A stretch of 64,000 nucleotides of DNA from Berkiella sp963829835 (lineage in GTDB: Bacteria > Pseudomonadota > Gammaproteobacteria > Berkiellales > Berkiellaceae), in NCBI GenBank assembly GCA_963829835.1, contig CAWHKC010000004.1:1054001-1118000 (forward strand), in the 5' to 3' direction. How positions within the stretch are numbered: the first letter of the stretch is position 1; every line of letters starts with the position of its first letter. The position numbers were made by a program, and so were the translations under genes. The notes under the pieces were generated by a model. It searched no databases. It was not told the DNA's origin and worked only from the letters and a program-made list of their open reading frames with translations. This document shows positions 1-9,261 of this stretch, in pieces.

Positions 1-524
1 TGAATTTCTTCCTGATAGTCTGGATAGTCATCGCAATAAGAACGATAAAGCACAGTGACAATCTGTTCGTTTAATGCTTTGTTCTGATAGAATCTGTTAA
101 ACACTTGTAAAAAGTTTTCATAGTCACTTTCGCACATCCTGAAGCCAGGGAGAAAAAGTTCTAAATGATTATTCGATTTTTCTTCAAGAAACTGATAAAA
201 ATCTCTTAACTCAAGGAATTTATTCATGAGGGTATTATCTTGAGCATTTCTCATCCCAAGAATTTTGTTATCAAAATATCCCTTGATATCATTTTCGCTT
301 ATATGATCGAGACTTTTTAAAAATCCAAACTCAATACCTATTTTTTCTAATTCCTTTAGAAAAGTAGCATGTCTATCTCTCTCTTCATCAAGAATATAGG
401 CAAAGTGAAACAAGGTTTCTGAAGGTATGTTAAGCTCTTCAATATCTTGTTGTGCTATTTTTTGCAGATCAAATACAGAATAATGATTACGCAAATAATC
501 TATGTAAGCTGATTTTAATTTCAT
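1..524 (-). CDS. Hypothetical protein, C-terminus cut by window edge
   Basis: An open frame on the minus strand begins at an ATG (522-524) and runs off the left edge, giving at least 174 residues without a stop. The protein begins MKLKSAYIDYLRNHY and is rich in Asp, Glu, Phe and Tyr, with no signal peptide, membrane segment or motif I recognise. It looks helical and soluble. Base composition is as AT-rich as its neighbours. I do not recognise the family and cannot say whether it is an effector or a cytoplasmic protein. Confidence 0.6.
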   Translation of the reverse strand, partial: MKLKSAYIDYLRNHYSVFDLQKIAQQDIEELNIPSETLFHFAYILDEERDRHATFLKELEKIGIEFGFLKSLDHISENDIKGYFDNKILGMRNAQDNTLMNKFLELRDFYQFLEEKSNNHLELFLPGFRMCESDYENFLQVFNRFYQNKALNEQIVTVLYRSYCDDYPDYQEEI

Positions 525-677
525 GGAGTCTCACGAGACAAACGAATTATATGGGTTATTTTAGCTAATAAGTGCTATCGGATATAGAGATTTAAGATAT
601 TTGGGGAATTATTTGCGACCAAATACATCCCCTTATTTCTACGCCATAAAATTTACTATATCCAATAGCAAGTCTGA

Positions 678-1022
678 CTAGTAGGGGCGAGAACGATTGA
701 GTTTACGTTCTAAAGCTTTTTCTAAAAGAGGTTTACTTTTTTCAGCTTTTCCTGGTGTTTCGCTTTGCTCTTGTGCTTGCTTTTCCGCTGTTTCTATAGC
801 AAGTTTGAGCACATCTTTTTTAAATTGAACCGGATAACTCGTATTGAAAGAAAATTGTATGGCGGACCAAGAAAGAAGGCAGGAGGGGCTATGACGTGGT
901 GCAGGCAAGTAAACTGATACAAGTGACATATCACCACTTATCCCCTTTGCTGATGTCATAGTATTTGATGGCGCCAAGGGGAGGTTTTCGGGGAGCGAAG
1001 GGTTCACTTCCTCATCATACAA
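678..1022 (-). CDS. Small hypothetical protein, start uncertain
   Basis: Short frame of about 114 residues if read from a TTG codon, with a Pro/Ser-rich N-terminal half and a charged helical C-terminal half rich in Glu and Lys. No family is recognised. The frame is open for about 22 codons upstream of the TTG, and a good Shine-Dalgarno match (AGAGGA, at 1077-1082 on the minus strand) lies nine bases before an in-frame ATA, so translation may start at a rare codon or the 5' end may be damaged. The upstream residues (for example SKPGIFDTNHLY) look protein-like. It may be a decayed gene. Confidence 0.42.
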   Translation of the reverse strand: MYDEEVNPSLPENLPLAPSNTMTSAKGISGDMSLVSVYLPAPRHSPSCLLSWSAIQFSFNTSYPVQFKKDVLKLAIETAEKQAQEQSETPGKAEKSKPLLEKALERKLNRSRPY

Positions 1023-1239
1023 GGATGCGTAAAGATGATTGGTGTCAAAGATGCCTGGTTTACTTATTGAATTATTTCCTCTTAAAAGTTAAATTGTAGG
1101 ATATCAAATTTACTCTTCTAAATCCTGTTATAAAATTTTATAATAAAATATATTTTCCACAGTAAAATGGTGGTTTCGCCATTTAGCTTGAATATACCAA
1201 GTGGATTGAGCTAACAATATTACTTTCATAGGCCTATTC

Positions 1240-2028
1240 ATGAAAACAAACATCGATTTCGTTGAAAAGTATTTAGATCTTATTCAAGTAAAAGAATTAA
1301 ATCCCCCTTCATTAGCCTATTTAGGGCACTTGCAATCGCGTCATTTAGAGACCTTAGCCTGGAACACCATCGATGTGTTTTTGGGCACAAAGGTGATACT
1401 AGATCCTAATATTATTTTAAATAAATTTTTGATGGAGCGAAGGGGGGGACTTTGTTATGAATTGAATGGCGCTTTTTGTAGTTTGTTGAATCAACTGGGG
1501 TTTGATGCGTATTTGGCATCCTCCTTTGCTTTTGCTTATCATGAAGATTTGTTTGATTTTCCCTCAGATACGCATGCCGTGATAATTGTTAATTTTAACG
1601 ATTGTAAATATCTTGTTGAAGTTGGGTATGGCGCTTTATTTAAAAACCCCATTAAAATAGAAGATAAAATTCAATATGCGGATCAAAGCGGTGAATATCG
1701 TTTACTATTTCTGCCTGATATTCAAAGATTTCAATTAGAAAGACTATGCAACGGAGAATGGAAACGGCAAAATAATTTTGAATTAACCCCTCGGGAGCTT
1801 AACTCTTTTACTCCTAACTTAGAGATTGTCTATCAACACCCAATCTATCAAAAATTAAATTATATCAAACCGACTAGTCGGGGGGTGCAAATTTTAAAAA
1901 ATGATCACTATATTGTGCATCATAATGAACATGTTGAGACACTCCCTTTTAAAAGCCTTGGCGGTATACAAGCCATTTTAAAGGACAAGCTTGGAATGAG
2001 TGAGCAATTTGTAAATGCCTATTTTTAG
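1240..2028 (+). CDS. Arylamine N-acetyltransferase (Cys-His-Glu triad)
   Basis: Cytoplasmic enzyme of the NAT family, which transfers acetyl groups from acetyl-CoA to arylamines and hydrazines by a ping-pong mechanism through a Cys. At 262 residues it has the normal bacterial NAT length. The family's RRGGLCYE motif places the nucleophile at Cys72, and His112 lies in THAVIIV. The third triad residue, Asp in most NATs (DVGFG), is Glu127 here (LVEVGYG). A Cys-His-Glu triad is known from an active Bacillus cereus NAT, so the enzyme need not be dead. It stands alone upstream of a giant ankyrin protein. A second, divergent NAT in this window shares the Glu substitution. The physiological substrate is unknown. 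Confidence 0.93.
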   Translation: MKTNIDFVEKYLDLIQVKELNPPSLAYLGHLQSRHLETLAWNTIDVFLGTKVILDPNIILNKFLMERRGGLCYELNGAFCSLLNQLGFDAYLASSFAFAYHEDLFDFPSDTHAVIIVNFNDCKYLVEVGYGALFKNPIKIEDKIQYADQSGEYRLLFLPDIQRFQLERLCNGEWKRQNNFELTPRELNSFTPNLEIVYQHPIYQKLNYIKPTSRGVQILKNDHYIVHHNEHVETLPFKSLGGIQAILKDKLGMSEQFVNAYF

Positions 2029-2136
2029 CCTATATAAGAGTATGTTCACTCATTATACTATTCATCTTTAAGAATTATGGAACAAAATAGGGTGTGGATA
2101 CCTCTAATGGTATAGGAAGTGAATATATGGTGACCT

Positions 2137-5100
2137 ATGCCAACTTTAAGCGAGATTTTAAGCCAAATCAGGGAGGCTAATAAGAAAGGAAACACTGAAA
2201 AAGTAAAGCTGCTTAAGCAGAAAATTCTTCAACACAAAGCAAATTATTGGGATCAAAATGATAATGAGATAACTGATTTTATTGCCCAAGCAACGACAAA
2301 GGAAGAAGTTGAGCTTGTCAAAGCCTATTTTGTACAAAATGTATACAATCAAATTCCAGAGATAGATTGGGTAGTTTTAGGAAATTTACTTAAATTTGTT
2401 GTAGCACAAAAAAAGCCCCCAATTGATACTGCATTATTTGCGGAATTATTTAAGGGTGGTTCTGAAAGCGCACAGCTCATTGCAACTAATACTGCCTATT
2501 CTCCTATGCTAACTAATAATAATTTTGCAGGACTCAAAACATTATTTTCTTTGCCCAATCTCTTTGCGGAAAAAGTAGTAAACGAAATTTATTATTCTGC
2601 CCCCACTGATCTAAAGACATTAATGCAAAGTGTGACGAAAATTAATCCAAAGACTATTCAAACTGATAATGCTATTCAAGAAGTTGAACAGAATGGACTG
2701 ACGCAAGAAAAGTTAGTGCAATATAAAAAGGAAGGTGTAGATATAGACCAACTGTTTGAAGGTTGCTGTTTAGCAGGCAAAGTAAAGGATGTAGAATTAT
2801 TTTTCAAGCAGGGTTGGAAACTAGATTTTCATAGAGTATTAGCAATATGTCTGCAAGCATCAAAAATTGATATTCTCAATCTATCTATTATCAACAAAGT
2901 GCCATTGAATGAACCATTTACAGACAAAGACTCCACTCCTGAGATGATAGGATTAACGCCATTGCTGATTTCATTACGCAATGGTGATGATGCTTTATTC
3001 GATGCGTTAATAAATTCAGGTGGAGATGTTGGGATTGATTATCAAGTCCCTAAAGCTTCACAAAGAGATGTTTTTCTCAATGAACAAACTGCTTTATCTT
3101 ATGCATTCCTCAAAAAAAATGAAAAAGCAGCAATGGCATTAATTACTCGTAATGCAGATGTGATACTTCCAAATAATAAGCCCATTCTGTATGCTTGCCA
3201 AAATGAGCAATTTACACTGGCTCAAGTTTTGTTTCAAAAGGGAGCGAGATTATCACCAGCTGATGCACTTGATATAGCTTTTAAAAATAATAGGGAAAGC
3301 GATATACCCAAACTATTAGAACTTAGCAGTGACCCGACTTTTAATAGTGATGAAAATATTAAATCTGCTGTGGAGAAAAACGATATTCGTATTATTAATC
3401 ATCTTCTTCAAATAGGTGTTAAACCCGAGCGTATTTTTAAATATGCCGAGGACCTAAAACAATGGGACATCGTTAAACTATTATTTTCCAAAGGATTTAA
3501 CCCAAGTGCTAATGGCACACCAATAAAAGATGATTCAGTTAAAGCTTATTATGCTCATTTTTTTATTTCAGACTCAGAAGCATTAAAATGGTTTGGAACT
3601 ATGCCGCATCTTTTATCACAAAATGTCATAGATGAATTTTATTTTAATTCTAATCTCCCTGAATTAAATTTAACGGCACGAATCAGTGACAAAGCAAAAC
3701 GCACCTCTAATGTAATTGAAACCTTAGTATCAAGAGGTCTTTCTGAGTTTGAGTTAAAAAGGGCTCTAAAACAGGGAGTTTATACTGATCCTTTATTTGA
3801 AATGACTTTCAATTTAGATAAAAAAAGGGAGATTCTTACATTATTAAAAATGGGCGTCAAAGTGCCTGAAAATATTAAATTATCCCCCTTATTAATAGCC
3901 ATGACAAAAGGGGAAAGTGTTGACATCAAAGATTATATCAACTTTATGGCTGGGGATGATCTTAATATTAATTATGTCGCCCCACTGGATAGGCAACCGC
4001 AATCAGATGTCAATGGAGAGACGGCTTTATCTTATGCAATTGGCAAAGGTTTTTTTGATATTGCCAAACGTTTTCTTTCTCGAGCTGACATTGATGTAAC
4101 ATTGCCTGAGAATAAACCACTTTTTTTAGCAGCAAGTGCAGGAAATCTGGAGCTCATTTCTTTACTTCTAAAAAAGGGAGCCAATGTTGATAGAGCATTA
4201 TTTCAAGCTGTGAAATCGGCTAATGATAATGCAATTAGGATCCTTACGTCTTTCGGAGCCAAATTAACTCCCGATGAAATAAAAACATTGCTCTTAGAGG
4301 CCATAAAGAATAAGGATGTTGCATCATTCGTATTATTAATTTTAAAAATGGACGCCAATCAATATTTAAATGATATCCATATGATAGACACTATAGCGAG
4401 TACTTTAAATGTTGAATTGAGGGAGTTGTTAAATGAGATTCAACTACGTGATGATAAAGAAAAGATCATGGGTCTGGCATTAGCTTTGAAAAATGATAGT
4501 CCCTTATTTCAGGCGCTTACAAGAAAATGGTATGAAACAGAAATTAAACAAGTTGCAACAATGACCTTCACTAGGGAATCTAAAGACACCAAAAAGGAAC
4601 CGTATGTTGTTCCTTTAGACTTACCAAGTAAAGTCATCTACAACATCGACGGATATTTAGACACAGATCTGTTACCTAATAAAGGGAATCCATTATTTGT
4701 AGGAGACAGAACTACTTCTCCAATAGGGTATAACATTCATTTACCACCACAAGGCGTTAAAATTAAAAACATTCTGGTTCAAGCTTATGGTGGGTTTGGA
4801 AAAGCTGACAAAGACAATAAGCTTTTCTTGCCTTATGGGATCAGTGCATTTGAACAATATTTATTAAAAGAAGGGACTATTATTATTACCTTGAATCTTC
4901 CCGATTTTTTGAAGTTAGAGCAATATCAAGCACACATGTCTGAGGATTTACATAATGAGATCCATGCCGCCATTGATAAATTTTACAAAACACTTAAGAA
5001 TGCACCGGCTGCATTACATCCGGATTTAGCGGCTCTTAACTTAAATGAGTTAAAAATGTATTTATTTGGTGCAAGCTTTGGAGGCAAAACTGCTATTAGG

Positions 5101-6585
5101 CATGCGCAAATGTTTCCTGGCACTTTTACGGGATATATAGGGCATAATGGCGCCTATTCCAATGAAGTTTTCCAAAGAACAGATAAACTAAAGCGTGAAA
5201 ATTATAATGTGTGGATGGATCCCGGTCAAAGTATCGAAATGCAGAAGATTGTCGATCCTATACTATTAATGGCGAATAGAGATGACAATAATGTCGATCC
5301 CAAAGTATCCTTTGAATTTTATCATCAACTTATTGCTTTTAATAAGGCGCACTTGGCCAGACTTTGTATCACCCAAAAAGGCAATGTTATTCCCAAAAAT
5401 CAAGGAACGCATAATAAAGGTCACTTTTATCCTGAAACAAAACAAGACTTAACCCGTTATGCTGAAACAGTATTACAATTTATTGAACATGGACCTTCAA
5501 GTTTGCCGGGAATAACTACATGGCAAGCGTTTAGACATGACACTTTGGCAAATAGACATTCTATCGGCGCTTCCTTACAAAAAAGGTTTATTGCTGAACT
5601 TTTAGAAGAAGCACGATTTAGTCCAGAAGGGTCGAAGCGGTTAAAAGCCTTTGCTCAACTCCCAACAACGCACACCGAAAAAAGTGACGACGTTTGGTAT
5701 AAGCATTTAAAGCCATTATATTATGCAATGCATTTTGCAGATAAGCTTGAAAACAAACCTGGAGAAATATTACTGGAGCTTGAACGTTTAGAAGGTTTAG
5801 GATTGCCCACAAATGAAATGATAAAAAAAGTACTCCTCCAACAACTCCATTCTTTTGGTGGCTATATGAAAGAATTGTATGATATAGAAATTTCGCCAAA
5901 AAATATCACAGACGATGATATGGTGGCTGCATTTAGGGAAAAATTGAAAACACTACCGACAGAAGATAGCGCTTTTGCAAAGTATATGCTTGGCTTGCTT
6001 TATCAATCAAATCCAGAACTCCTCACCCCGTTGTATTCTCAATTTGAAAAAGACACGCAGTTAGAGAGTGATCTTCAGCAAGCCAAACTCGCCTTAAAGA
6101 CTAACCTTTTGCAGCAACGCAAATATGTCGCTCATGCCTGGAAGCAATCAGCTCAAGAAGCATTAAAAAGAGAATTTATTGCTATGACGGAGGCAATGAA
6201 GAAAGATCTAACGACTGATTATCAAGTGAGCTTTGGATCACTGCTTAATTTGTCTAGAAGAGCTTTTAAATTCAAAGAAAATAGACAGGCGATCGAAACA
6301 TGTTTTGCAGAAATGATTATGTTTCTCGAAAAGCAACCCAAAGCGGATATAACAGTCAATAATCTTGTTTGGGTTAAACTTACTCATGCGGTATTAACAG
6401 AGAATAAGTCAAAAATTGAAAAAGCCAAACAAGAAACGTGTGAACTCCTTGTGAAGTTAAGATATCCACAGCAAGCAACATCAAACCAACGCCTTGAGTG
6501 TATTCAACTTATCGATGGCTATATGAAAGTATTGAATAATCAACCGTTTACTCAATCATCTTCATTTGACAAGAAAGCACCATAA
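2137..6585 (+). CDS. Giant ankyrin-repeat protein with central alpha/beta-hydrolase-like domain (putative effector)
   Basis: This 1482-residue protein has no signal peptide. Residues roughly 190-760 contain degenerate ankyrin-type repeats, including two related blocks with TALSYA followed by ITRNADVILP or RFLSRADIDVTLP. Residues about 840-1140 look like an alpha/beta hydrolase: the nucleophile elbow GASFG has Ser980, followed by candidate Asp1049/Asp1050 (MANRDDN) and His1096 (NKGHFYPE), in the usual Ser-Asp-His order. The remaining ~350 residues are helical. Ankyrin plus enzyme architecture is typical of type IV effectors in Legionella and Coxiella, so host-directed action is inferred, not shown. 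A 17-codon ORF with its own AGGAAG site overlaps the start at 2127-2180 and could couple translation. Substrate unknown. Confidence 0.85.
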   Translation: MPTLSEILSQIREANKKGNTEKVKLLKQKILQHKANYWDQNDNEITDFIAQATTKEEVELVKAYFVQNVYNQIPEIDWVVLGNLLKFVVAQKKPPIDTALFAELFKGGSESAQLIATNTAYSPMLTNNNFAGLKTLFSLPNLFAEKVVNEIYYSAPTDLKTLMQSVTKINPKTIQTDNAIQEVEQNGLTQEKLVQYKKEGVDIDQLFEGCCLAGKVKDVELFFKQGWKLDFHRVLAICLQASKIDILNLSIINKVPLNEPFTDKDSTPEMIGLTPLLISLRNGDDALFDALINSGGDVGIDYQVPKASQRDVFLNEQTALSYAFLKKNEKAAMALITRNADVILPNNKPILYACQNEQFTLAQVLFQKGARLSPADALDIAFKNNRESDIPKLLELSSDPTFNSDENIKSAVEKNDIRIINHLLQIGVKPERIFKYAEDLKQWDIVKLLFSKGFNPSANGTPIKDDSVKAYYAHFFISDSEALKWFGTMPHLLSQNVIDEFYFNSNLPELNLTARISDKAKRTSNVIETLVSRGLSEFELKRALKQGVYTDPLFEMTFNLDKKREILTLLKMGVKVPENIKLSPLLIAMTKGESVDIKDYINFMAGDDLNINYVAPLDRQPQSDVNGETALSYAIGKGFFDIAKRFLSRADIDVTLPENKPLFLAASAGNLELISLLLKKGANVDRALFQAVKSANDNAIRILTSFGAKLTPDEIKTLLLEAIKNKDVASFVLLILKMDANQYLNDIHMIDTIASTLNVELRELLNEIQLRDDKEKIMGLALALKNDSPLFQALTRKWYETEIKQVATMTFTRESKDTKKEPYVVPLDLPSKVIYNIDGYLDTDLLPNKGNPLFVGDRTTSPIGYNIHLPPQGVKIKNILVQAYGGFGKADKDNKLFLPYGISAFEQYLLKEGTIIITLNLPDFLKLEQYQAHMSEDLHNEIHAAIDKFYKTLKNAPAALHPDLAALNLNELKMYLFGASFGGKTAIRHAQMFPGTFTGYIGHNGAYSNEVFQRTDKLKRENYNVWMDPGQSIEMQKIVDPILLMANRDDNNVDPKVSFEFYHQLIAFNKAHLARLCITQKGNVIPKNQGTHNKGHFYPETKQDLTRYAETVLQFIEHGPSSLPGITTWQAFRHDTLANRHSIGASLQKRFIAELLEEARFSPEGSKRLKAFAQLPTTHTEKSDDVWYKHLKPLYYAMHFADKLENKPGEILLELERLEGLGLPTNEMIKKVLLQQLHSFGGYMKELYDIEISPKNITDDDMVAAFREKLKTLPTEDSAFAKYMLGLLYQSNPELLTPLYSQFEKDTQLESDLQQAKLALKTNLLQQRKYVAHAWKQSAQEALKREFIAMTEAMKKDLTTDYQVSFGSLLNLSRRAFKFKENRQAIETCFAEMIMFLEKQPKADITVNNLVWVKLTHAVLTENKSKIEKAKQETCELLVKLRYPQQATSNQRLECIQLIDGYMKVLNNQPFTQSSSFDKKAP

Positions 6586-6759
6586 AGAGAGAACACTTAA
6601 AAGTATTGTTCATTTATCGATTTACATGCTCTGCTTATCAGACCTATACTTTTTTTTGACATCCAAAGTCAACAATTCAACATATACTTTCCAGACTTAA
6701 GATATTTTTTTTATTAACATTGATAGTAAAACCATTTTTATATTAAAAGGTTATTAATC

Positions 6760-7521
6760 ATGGCAAATAACGGTCCCTTCTTTTTCCAACCTTCCCGATT
6801 GGCTGAATTGACAGACCTTGAGGGTGTTACCTCCTCAGATTCTTATCATGTTTTTGAGGAGTTAATGTATAAACCGTCTGAATTACCACCCTTACCATTT
6901 TTTGTTGATGATGTACCTAGCCTGCCAATAACACCATTGCCGCCTGCGCTCCCTTTGGTGACAACACCTACAGAAACTGAGAGTATACAAGAGCCTGCGA
7001 AAGGTCGAAAAGAAAAAAAAAGAAAATGGCAGGACGATGCTGTATATCAAGAAGAAATCGAAAATTTTAGAAGATTAACAAGAGATACAAAGGAAGATCA
7101 AGCAAACTTTAAAAAAGTACAAGAATTAATGTTAAAATCTCTAACCGAAAAGTTAATTCCAGAACAATTCGATGAATTGCGAGCATTGAGAAACATGTAT
7201 TCTGCTCGGGCTTCTCGCGCTAAAAAAATTGAAGAAAAAGCATCTTTGGAAGCAACAAGAAAAGATCTTACTGAAGAAAACAAAAGGTTGAAAAATGACA
7301 ATGCTAGTCTAAGACAACGAATGGCTGAATTAGAGGCAAAACTTACTTTGTTCCAAGAGGATACAATCGAAAGACTACTTAGAACTCAAGTCCCACAAGT
7401 GTTAGAGCAATATTACACTAGTTTTCAAACGTCAAATCTTAGGAGTCTTTCAGCTTCTACTGCTCCTGCAGGTAGCGCTGTACGAGCTCAGGCTGACAGA
7501 GCGTCGCTTAAACCTGTTTGA
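6760..7521 (+). CDS. bZIP-domain protein, candidate nuclear effector
   Basis: This 253-residue protein carries what looks like a complete eukaryotic basic leucine zipper. The basic region has the signature N-x2-(A/S)-A-x2-S-R at N145, S148, A149, S152 and R153, flanked by Arg and Lys. It is followed by a zipper with Leu at 163, 170, 177, 184 and 191 and Ile156 one heptad earlier. The spacing from basic region to zipper and an Asn at an 'a' position (N174) match yeast GCN4 residue for residue. Residues 81-90 form a basic cluster resembling a nuclear localisation signal. Residues 30-70 are acidic and Pro-rich, like an activation domain. An AAAGG site precedes the ATG. bZIP proteins are normally eukaryotic, so action in a host nucleus is a strong inference. 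A plain bacterial coiled coil is the alternative. Confidence 0.88.
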   Translation: MANNGPFFFQPSRLAELTDLEGVTSSDSYHVFEELMYKPSELPPLPFFVDDVPSLPITPLPPALPLVTTPTETESIQEPAKGRKEKKRKWQDDAVYQEEIENFRRLTRDTKEDQANFKKVQELMLKSLTEKLIPEQFDELRALRNMYSARASRAKKIEEKASLEATRKDLTEENKRLKNDNASLRQRMAELEAKLTLFQEDTIERLLRTQVPQVLEQYYTSFQTSNLRSLSASTAPAGSAVRAQADRASLKPV

Positions 7522-7835
7522 GCCATTCTTTCTCCTCTCCCACTTTGGATATGGTGAGGTGGTTTGAAAGTTTCCCTCGCTGCGGTGGAATTGTTAATAA
7601 AATGTGTGTTTGCACGTTTATCTTGTTAAAAATGCCTGGACTATCCTTGGTATTTAGGCGCAGCTCAAAAACATGCTGATTATGTCAAAACAAATGTGTT
7701 ACATTTGGCCGCTATTAAGATGTTGTGAATTAAAACTAATGTTAGCTGAATGTTCTAATTCAGTAATCGAGCACAATTTTAGCAAATAGGTTCGATTATT
7801 CACAATTTGTACAGAGAATAGGGGTAGGTTTCATA
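7522..7835. other. Intergenic region upstream of the membrane operon
   Basis: About 310 bases without a credible gene. It should contain the promoter of the downstream four-gene operon, but I see no convincing -35/-10 pair. A purine-rich AGGGG/TAGG stretch just before the GTG start of the next gene can serve as its ribosome binding site. Confidence 0.4.
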
Positions 7836-9251
7836 GTGTTAAAAAAGTTAAAAGATCTTTTAAGATCAAAATACAAACCTGGTGCCGGAGAATATCTGGA
7901 GTTAGATGTTGAAGAGTTGAACCAAATACTCGATATTGAAGAAGCAGCACTGCAAAGAGGCGCTAAAAATCAGCCCCCATCCAATAGCAAAGAGCGTGAT
8001 GAAATTGAACATAATATTATTTCATCCATCAATTCCATTGCCTCAGATGCCCAAAGTCGTACATTAGAGCAGGCAGCAACCTATCATGAACGCATAAGAG
8101 CTATCAGTAGCACGGGCACTGCCGCTGATATGCATGCAACAGCACGTCGCTCTGAAGCGAAAATGAGCTCTGAAATTGTTATTATCCATGGAGAGTTAAC
8201 TCAAGCACGAAGAGAAGTGAATCAACGTGCCCAAGCATTGAAAGATTTCAAAGAAAAGCACAAATTAAGCAGACCGCCATTACCTGAGCGCAACAAATTA
8301 CTATTCATTGCTATTTTGTTGTTGCTCTTTTTAATTGAAACCTTACCCAATGCCTCACTTTTGTCTTCAGGATCGGCTCAAGGGGTGCTAGGAGCCTATT
8401 CTATTGCTATCACTTTTTCTTTTTTAAATTTAGCATCAGGTTTTATTGCTGGAAGGTTCGGCCTTACTTTGCTCGCTCATATTAGTAAATTTTATAAATT
8501 TTTTGGCGCAATGATTACGTTATTTCTATCTTTCATTGCCTTGTCAATCAACTTCGCAGTTGCTCATTTTCGTTATGCAGTATCAAGTGGTTTAAATATT
8601 GATAATGCTTCCATCGAAGTAATAAAGAACATTACGACCAATCCTCTTCATTTAGGAGATATTCTTGCCTTTGCTATGATAGGACTGGGAGTTCTGTTTG
8701 CATTCATCGCAATGATGGAAGGCTGGCTATGGGACGATCCTTATCCAGATTATGGCGCTGTATCCAGAAGCTTACATAACGCGGAACACAATTTGAATAT
8801 GTTAATCGAAGAGAAAATGGAAAACTTGAAGGCACTTGAAGAAGAGTGTTTCGATGATATAGAAAAAACGAGGGACTCAGTTCGAGATAAAAGAGAATCC
8901 GTTCCAAGAATTGTTCATGGCAATGAAGTGTTACTAAAGAAGTATCATAATTATCTTGCTCACCTCCAAGATGTGGGTAATCAACTTTTGAAAAAATATC
9001 ACTATACCAACAGGGTTAATCGCACCGATGAACCACCGCAACATTTTGATAAGGCGTGGAAACTGGAAGGTTTTGACATAAACCTGTTTGAGGATATTGC
9101 TCAATATTCAAAGGTGGATGAGTTTGAAAAAGTTGATAAAGCCTTAACTGAATCAATGGAACGACTCCAGCTAGCCTATGAAGATGCTATCAATTGGATT
9201 AAAGAATTTATTGATATGCCAACACAACAAGATTTAGCTGAAGTAGCGTAA
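7836..9251 (+). CDS. Four-TM coiled-coil membrane protein, first gene of membrane operon
   Basis: Starts at GTG after a GGGGTAGG stretch. The 471-residue product has a charged helical N-terminal part (1-150), four hydrophobic segments at about 154-172, 182-206, 220-244 and 273-295, then a signature WDDPYPDYG (299-307) and a long coiled-coil-like C-terminal region (310-400). The architecture suggests an inner-membrane scaffold with large cytoplasmic arms. I do not recognise a named family. The next gene begins 11 bases downstream and the rest of the operon follows with short gaps or overlaps, so these proteins probably form one membrane complex. Confidence 0.8.
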   Translation: MLKKLKDLLRSKYKPGAGEYLELDVEELNQILDIEEAALQRGAKNQPPSNSKERDEIEHNIISSINSIASDAQSRTLEQAATYHERIRAISSTGTAADMHATARRSEAKMSSEIVIIHGELTQARREVNQRAQALKDFKEKHKLSRPPLPERNKLLFIAILLLLFLIETLPNASLLSSGSAQGVLGAYSIAITFSFLNLASGFIAGRFGLTLLAHISKFYKFFGAMITLFLSFIALSINFAVAHFRYAVSSGLNIDNASIEVIKNITTNPLHLGDILAFAMIGLGVLFAFIAMMEGWLWDDPYPDYGAVSRSLHNAEHNLNMLIEEKMENLKALEEECFDDIEKTRDSVRDKRESVPRIVHGNEVLLKKYHNYLAHLQDVGNQLLKKYHYTNRVNRTDEPPQHFDKAWKLEGFDINLFEDIAQYSKVDEFEKVDKALTESMERLQLAYEDAINWIKEFIDMPTQQDLAEVA

Positions 9252-9261
9252 AGGGGATTTT

